Part shown: in pieces, positions 58,094 through 64,000 of the stretch
How the letters are laid out: every line of letters begins with the position of its first letter
Position numbering within the stretch: position 1 is the stretch's first letter
Source of the DNA: Saccoglossus kowalevskii
Lineage: Eukaryota > Hemichordata > Enteropneusta > Harrimaniidae
DNA length: 64,000 nt
Reading direction: 5' to 3'
NCBI RefSeq assembly: GCF_000003605.2
Contig: NW_003111970.1
Span: forward strand, 299,762-363,761
Translations under genes and position numbers: made by a program
Notes under the pieces: model-generated
Databases searched by the model: none
The model's input: the letters and a program-made list of their open reading frames with translations, nothing else
What the model was told of the DNA's origin: nothing

Positions 58094-60220
58094 TGTACGT
58101 GTTGCTTTAATGTTTGCGACATCAGAACTATTTATTAATGTCCTGTTTAATTAATACGAACAACACAAACAATTATGTTTTGCAAGGTGATACACTAAAA
58201 CTGGGAAGAAAAAAAAAACACTCGATTCCCTGCGTCTAACAGCCATATAACACAAAGGTTCTATCAAGTTTCAAGTTAGTCATTTATTGTATAAACTATT
58301 GCCTTAATAACTTTGAAAGAAGTACACTTTCCTAGCGTAAATCATGCACTCTTTTAATTTTATCTTTTAGTTTTAGGGCGTAAAACTGTTATTAAACTTT
58401 CTAAAGTAACCGGGTAACTAAGCGCGAAACGTTCTTCGTTGCCATTCCGGGCTGTTGTCCACAAGCTACTCAGTCTCAGTCGTTACGATCCCCTTCCGGG
58501 ATCATGGTACTGCTTTCGTGCATACTTTGCGATGTCCTCGTAATAACAAACCTAAACCTAATCAATTACATAAAATAAATTTCCTGTCCTCGAGACATTC
58601 CCCGCCTCCACAACATTAAACAAATTGTCACCTGCCTTCAAGAGATTAGAAACTGTTACCCTGCCCTCAAGAACAGAGTTGTTGATGAACAGCTCCGAGC
58701 CCACTGACTGCTATTGATGCATCCAAACAACACAACACAACACAGCACACAGAGAAAGCGGTACCGTACAAACAAAGAGAAACACGGCCAGTTGGGATAC
58801 CGGAGTGTTGGGATGGTGGAAGCACGTATACCTAGACCATAGCGGGACGGCATGACACTAACACGTTTGTCTCAGTACAGAGTCGCTGAATAGTCGGTAT
58901 ATATTTATACACGGGCGGCGACTCAATCCCACCCGAAGCACGATACCACATGCGAGCTTTGAAACACACGCACATTACGAGCAAGCAAGTCGTTGCTTTG
59001 GTAGGATTTTACGGCGCGCGGTGTGTACGGTGTTGTAGAGCATATGATAACGACGAACACCTGTACTGGGTTCATGGTGTTAATTGATGAAAGCAATTAA
59101 ATAGCGGCGTTCAAGCCTGGCTTGTGATTAATATAAACAAGAAAATTATATGACATACCATTCCATCAAGTTATCTGACAGCAGTATTAAAATGTAATAT
59201 TAAAATAGTAAAATATGATGATTTATGAGCTGTGTTGGGGATTTAATGTTAAAAGAAGCTTTATATTACATTTTACTCAATGGATAGTCAATATGATATC
59301 TTCAAGTTCAACAATAAAACGACAATTCATCACACAAGAAGCAATCACGTCTCCCTCGTAAAAGCAAATCAACTGATGATACGACTCAACTGGCGAAGAT
59401 GAAATATTATATGAACTAAGAAATTTGCCCAGTGACATATAATATTGAGTTACATTCATACACTCAGGCATATGAATCAATACTGATATTTCGATCTGCT
59501 TTGTTTATTATTAATGCAAATCCCATTGCGAATATGGAAATACTATTGTCCCGGCCTTTCATTTTTAACACCGTCACCCGTAACACAATAATCCTGATCG
59601 AGTTTTTTTGTAACTATATACAGTTCCATTACAAATTCTGAATTCAGTGATTATATTTCAATTCTATATATCTAACTGATTTAGGAATCCCCACATATTC
59701 GACTTTCACAGTGATGTACATTTATTTCACCCTATACTGGGGGTTGTCACGTGACGTTTTCATTGCTTCAATTGGCGCATACACTAGCCCGGGGACCACT
59801 CCCATTCAGAAAGCCTATACAGGTTGAGCCTCCGAAATGTTCCTTAGTCACTTAGTTGTAAACTATACCGGAAATGACACAATTTTTACCGAAATGTTCT
59901 TTTCGCGCTGAGAATGGTGAAATTTTTAACATAAAAAGCCTCCTTCGACCTTAAAATATAGTTTTCAGACATTTTTTGGTAAAATTTCCCCAGAACAGGG
60001 GCGATATTTTTAATTCGACAGCATATCTCTGTCTTTCCCAGTGTCCCCCGGGATTGGCTATGTCAGACCGTGCGTCTCTCCAATAACTTCAGTTTTTCTC
60101 GATGTTTTGTTATTGTGTGATTGGAAGACCACGAATCTGTGTCTCCCAATCTCGCTCATGCTCTCGCTCTAAACGAGATCTTTGTTGCAATTTGCGCCCA
60201 CTGTTGGTTAGAATATTCCT
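58094..60220. other. Intergenic, no gene recognised
   Basis: AT-rich with a more GC-rich patch at about 58640-59060. No exon-like frame or RNA gene was recognised. Confidence 0.5.
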
Positions 60221-60224
60221 CAGA

Positions 60225-60259
60225 ATAACAATAACAATAACAATAACAACGACAACAAA
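60225..60259. repeat. (AAT/AAC) microsatellite
   Basis: Run of aataac units ending in aacgacaac. It may be the simple-repeat tail of an old retroposed element on the - strand (inference). Confidence 0.7.
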
Positions 60260-60641
60260 GCCTTTTATTTCTGTAGCGCTAAATGTGACATACACAAAGA
60301 ATTAAAATTACAAGCAGATAGATATAGTTATATAAAAAGGGGACAACAAGAAGCATTGCCTTTAAGTGTTGCCACCTTTATTCATTGTGACTATTTTTAT
60401 TTTTGTATTTTAACTAAACGATAAGATAGGGGATGTGATGATTTTGGCATGGCAAGGTCCTGGTAAATAATATACAGAGAAATAAGTGAAATAATTGACA
60501 AAATAAATTAAACATTACATAGATACTAAGTTACTGCAGTTATTGGATATTGTATTTATCTAACAGAATCTTTACATAGAGGTGTTTAATTTTTTTTAGA
60601 CTATTGCAATATTTAATATCATTTTCGATATTATTTTAAAG

Positions 60642-61045
60642 TTAGACTCCATAACATGACATACACATTGACTTGAGAGTAGTTCTTCTATATTTTATAC
60701 AAAAATCTAAATACTGTCTTGTACTATGGCTGTGTACTTCATGGGTATTTGTAAAGTACTTCAATATGTTTTCTGAGGCAACACCTCGTATGCCATAATT
60801 ACATAATTTTTGGACTAGGATTTTGTGATCTATAGTGTCAAACGCCATTTAGGTCGATGACAACACCAACTGTATACATATTAGAGTCCATAGAGGACGT
60901 GATTTCTTCAGTTAAATTAAATAAAGCCAAAGCAGTTGACATATTGTCTCTAAAACCATATTGGCCCTTATGTAGTACATTATGTTTGTTAATAAAACCC
61001 ATTAATCTATTGTCAAACAATTTTTCAATTCGATATTGATCTGTA
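60642..61045 (-). pseudogene. LINE reverse transcriptase fragment
   Basis: Partial RT of a non-LTR retrotransposon (CR1/L2/jockey-like group). In order on the - strand: a YR..EKLF..RL block, QYGFRDNMST, VGVVIDL, then in another frame AFDTIDHKIL and YGIRGVA. The D-L-x-x-AFDT active-site block A is split by a one-base frameshift near 60845. The YxDD block and everything after it are not recognisable. The 5' side is cut off by the 31-bp minisatellite. It is dead and old. Confidence 0.85.
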
Positions 61046-63879
61046 GCTGGAAAACCACTTCCTTGAACATCGTACTCTAATAAAACCACTTCCTGCAAAT
61101 GAGACCACTTCCTTGATTATCGTATCCTAATGAGATCACTTCCTTGGATATCGCACTCTAATGAAACCACTTCCTTTGACATCGTACTCATCATATGGAG
61201 CCACTTCCTTGAATATCGTACTCTAATGAGACCACTTCCTTGAATAGTGTACTCAATGAGACCACTTCACTAAATATCGTACCCTAATGAGACCACTTCC
61301 TTGAATAGTGTACTCAATGAGACCACTTCACTAAATATCGTACCCTAATGAGTGCACTTCCTTGAATATCGTACCCCAATGAGACCACTTCACTAAATAT
61401 CGTACCATAATGAGACCACATCCTTGAATATCGTACCCCAATGAGACCACTTCACTAAATATCGTACCCTAATGAGTGCACTTCCTTGAATATCGTACCC
61501 CAATGAGTCCACTTCCTTGAATATCGTATCCTAATGAGACCACTTTCTTGAATATCGCACTCTAATGAAACCACTTCCTTCAACATCGTACTCATCATAT
61601 GGAGCCACTTCCTTGAATATCGTACCCTAATGACACCACTTCACTAAATCTCGTACCCTAATGAGTCCACTTCCTAGAATATTGTACCCAAATGAGACCA
61701 CTTCCTTGAATATCGTACTCTTATTTCCTTGGATATCATATATGATTGAAACTACTTCTCTAATAAACCACTTCCCTAAATACCGTACCCTAATGAGACC
61801 ACTTCCCTTGAATATTGTACTCTAATGAGATCACTTCCCTAAATACCGTACTCTAATCAGATCACTTCCTTGAATATCGTACAATAATGAGACAACATCA
61901 CTAAATATCGTACTCTAATCAGACCACTTCCTTGAATATCGCACTCTAATGAAACCACTTCCTTCAACATCGTACTCATCATATGGAGCCACTTCCCTAA
62001 ACATCGTACCCAAATGAGACCACTTCCTTGAATATTGTACCCAAATGAGACCACTTCCTTGATCATTGTACTCAATGAGACCACTTCCTAGAATATCGTA
62101 CCCCACTAATACCACTTCACTAAATATCGTAACATAGTGAGACCACTTTTTTGAATATTGTACCCTAATAAGACCACTTCCTAGAATATTGTACCCTAAT
62201 GAGACCACTTCCTTGAATAGTGTACTCAATGAGACCACTTCCTTGAATATCGTACCCTAATGAGACCACTTCACTAAATATCGTACCCTAATGAGTCCTC
62301 TTCCTTGAATATCGTATCCTAATGAGACCACTTCCTTGAATATTGTACCCTAATGAGATCACTTCCCTAAATACCGTACTCTAATCAGACCATTTCCTTG
62401 AATATCGTACACTAATGAGACCACTTTCTTGAATATCGTACCCTAATGAGACCACTTCCTTGAATATCGTACACTAATGAGACCACTTTCTTGAATATCG
62501 TACCCTAATGAGACCACTTCCTTGAATATCGTACACTAATGAGACCACTTCACTAAATATCGTACCCTAATGAGTCCACTTTCTTGAATATCGTACCCTA
62601 ATGAGACCACTTCCTTGAATATCGTACACTAATGAGACAACTTCACTAAATATCGTACCCCAATGAGTCCACTTCCTTGAATATCGTACCCTAATGAGAT
62701 CACTTCCTTGGATATCGCACTCTAATGAAACCACTTCCTTCAACATCGTACTCATCATATGGAGCCACTTTCCTAAACATCGTACCCAAATGAGACCACT
62801 TCCTTGATCATTGTACTCAATGAGACCACTTCCTAGAATATCGTACCCTACTAAGACCACTTCACTAAATATCGTAACATAGTGAGACCACTTTTTTGAA
62901 TATTGTACCCTAATGAGACCACTTCCTAGAATATTGTACCCTAATGAGACCACTTCCTTGAATAGTGTACTCAATGAGACCACTTCCTTGAATATCGTAC
63001 CCTAATGAGACCACTTCACTAAATATCGTACCCTAATGAGTCCACTTCCTTGAATATCGTACCTCAATGAGTCCACTTCCTTGAATATCGTACCTCAATG
63101 AGTCCACTTCCTTGAATATCGTACCCCAATGAGTCCACTTCCTTGAATATCGCACTCTAATGAAACCACTTCTTCAACATCGTACTCATCATATGGAGCC
63201 ACTTCCCTAAATACCGTACTCTAATCAGATCACTTCCTTGAATATCGTACACTAATGAGACAACTTCACTAAATATCGTACCCTAATGAGTCCTCTTCCT
63301 TGAATATCGTATCCTAATGAGACCACTTCCTTGAATATTGTACCCTAATGAGATCACTTCCCTAAATACCGTACTCTAATCAGACCACTTCCTTGAATAT
63401 TGTACTCAATGAGACCACTTCCTTGAATGTCGTACCCTAATAAGACCACTTTCGTGAATGTCGTACCTCAATGAGACCACTTCCTTGAATATTGTACTCA
63501 ATGAGACCACTTCCTTGAATGTCGTACCCTAATAAGACCACTTCTTGAATATCGTACCCTAATGAGACCACTTCCTTGAATGTCGTACCCTAATGAGACC
63601 ACTTCCTTGAATATCGTACCCTAATGAGTCCACTTCCTTGAATATTGTACTCAATGAGACCACTTCCTTGAATATCGTACCCTAATGAGACGACTTCCGT
63701 GAATATTGTACTCAATGGGTCCACTTCCTTGAATATCGTATCCTAATAAGACCACTTCACTAAATATCGTACCCTAATGAGTCCACTTCCTTGAATATTG
63801 TACTCAATGAGACCACTTCCTTGAATATCGTACCCTAATGAGACGACTTCCGTGAATATTGTACTCCAATGAGACCACA
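61045..63879. repeat. 31-bp minisatellite array (about 90 units)
   Basis: Unit accacttccttgaatatcgt + accctaatgag with many variants (ttcactaaatatcg, tagtgtactcaatg). A marker unit with catcatatggagcc occurs near 61191, 61595, 61978, 62755 and 63186. A segment of about 300 bp at 61940-62240 is repeated with about 745-bp spacing near 62710-62985, so the array grew by block duplication. Confidence 0.97.
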
Positions 63880-64000
63880 ACACGACCTATAATGAACAAC
63901 ACATTGAATTTGTATTTTGAAAACACTCAATACTATACTGGTTGAAAATGTTTGTTTTTACACGAGAGAAGTTATTTATACTATATTCCTAATATCCACA
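63880..64000. other. Window end, no feature
   Basis: Short AT-rich flank after the minisatellite. Confidence 0.6.

Noticed and set aside
60110-60305. Short open frames around the aat/aac microsatellite
   Set aside because: Low-complexity products of the simple repeat.
1-64000. Retrovirus-like, LTR or Polinton fossils and tRNA genes
   Set aside because: No long terminal repeats, protease, integrase or capsid-like frames and no convincing tRNA A/B boxes were seen on reading both strands.

Overview
This window is animal nuclear DNA: AT-rich, with many small phase-consistent GT-AG exons, long introns, abundant minisatellites, short TTAA- and TIR-type DNA elements and a decayed LINE. Exon style, intron density and the receptor's domain set fit a marine invertebrate, most plausibly a non-vertebrate deuterostome (hemichordate, echinoderm or cephalochordate grade). 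The species assignment is inference only.

The one gene I can support is a large adhesion G-protein-coupled receptor (aGPCR) on the + strand. I resolved 22 coding exons from 18759 to the stop at 56747-56749. All splice junctions are GT-AG with matching reading phase and together encode about 1044 residues. The domain order is EGF-like, pentraxin (PTX), hormone-receptor domain (HormR), GAIN with GPS, seven transmembrane helices, and a Ser/Thr/Pro-rich cytoplasmic tail ending in a PDZ-ligand-like TSV. The 5' end (signal peptide and the first EGF cysteine) was not found in the 18.7 kb upstream and may lie outside the window. Three features of the protein stand out: the GPS has His-Pro-Gly where His-Leu-Thr/Ser is usual, the pentraxin lacks both cysteines of its classic disulfide, and the pentraxin calcium ligands are not conserved.

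Layout: 1-18758 has no recognisable exon but holds a 54-bp triplicate, a strongly G-over-C skewed island, two TTAA-flanked palindromic MITEs and a 605-bp tandem duplication. Intron 1 carries a 2.3-kb array of a 22-bp minisatellite. Intron 3 carries a 5.9-kb array of a 33/34-bp minisatellite with three sequence blocks, interrupted by a 0.9-kb TIR element with a 9-bp target duplication. The introns around the 7TM exons hold further MITEs, including two TTAA elements sharing one TTAA and a 168-bp hAT-like MITE with an 8-bp target duplication. Downstream of the gene lie another TTAA element, a LINE reverse-transcriptase fragment on the - strand, and a 2.8-kb array of a 31-bp minisatellite with higher-order duplication.

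Both assembly gaps (31301-31476, 45341-45524) sit inside inverted-repeat elements. I saw no tRNA or rRNA gene, CRISPR array, retrovirus-like element or Polinton. The long open frames in the minisatellites are by-products of repeat units without stops and are not annotated as genes.
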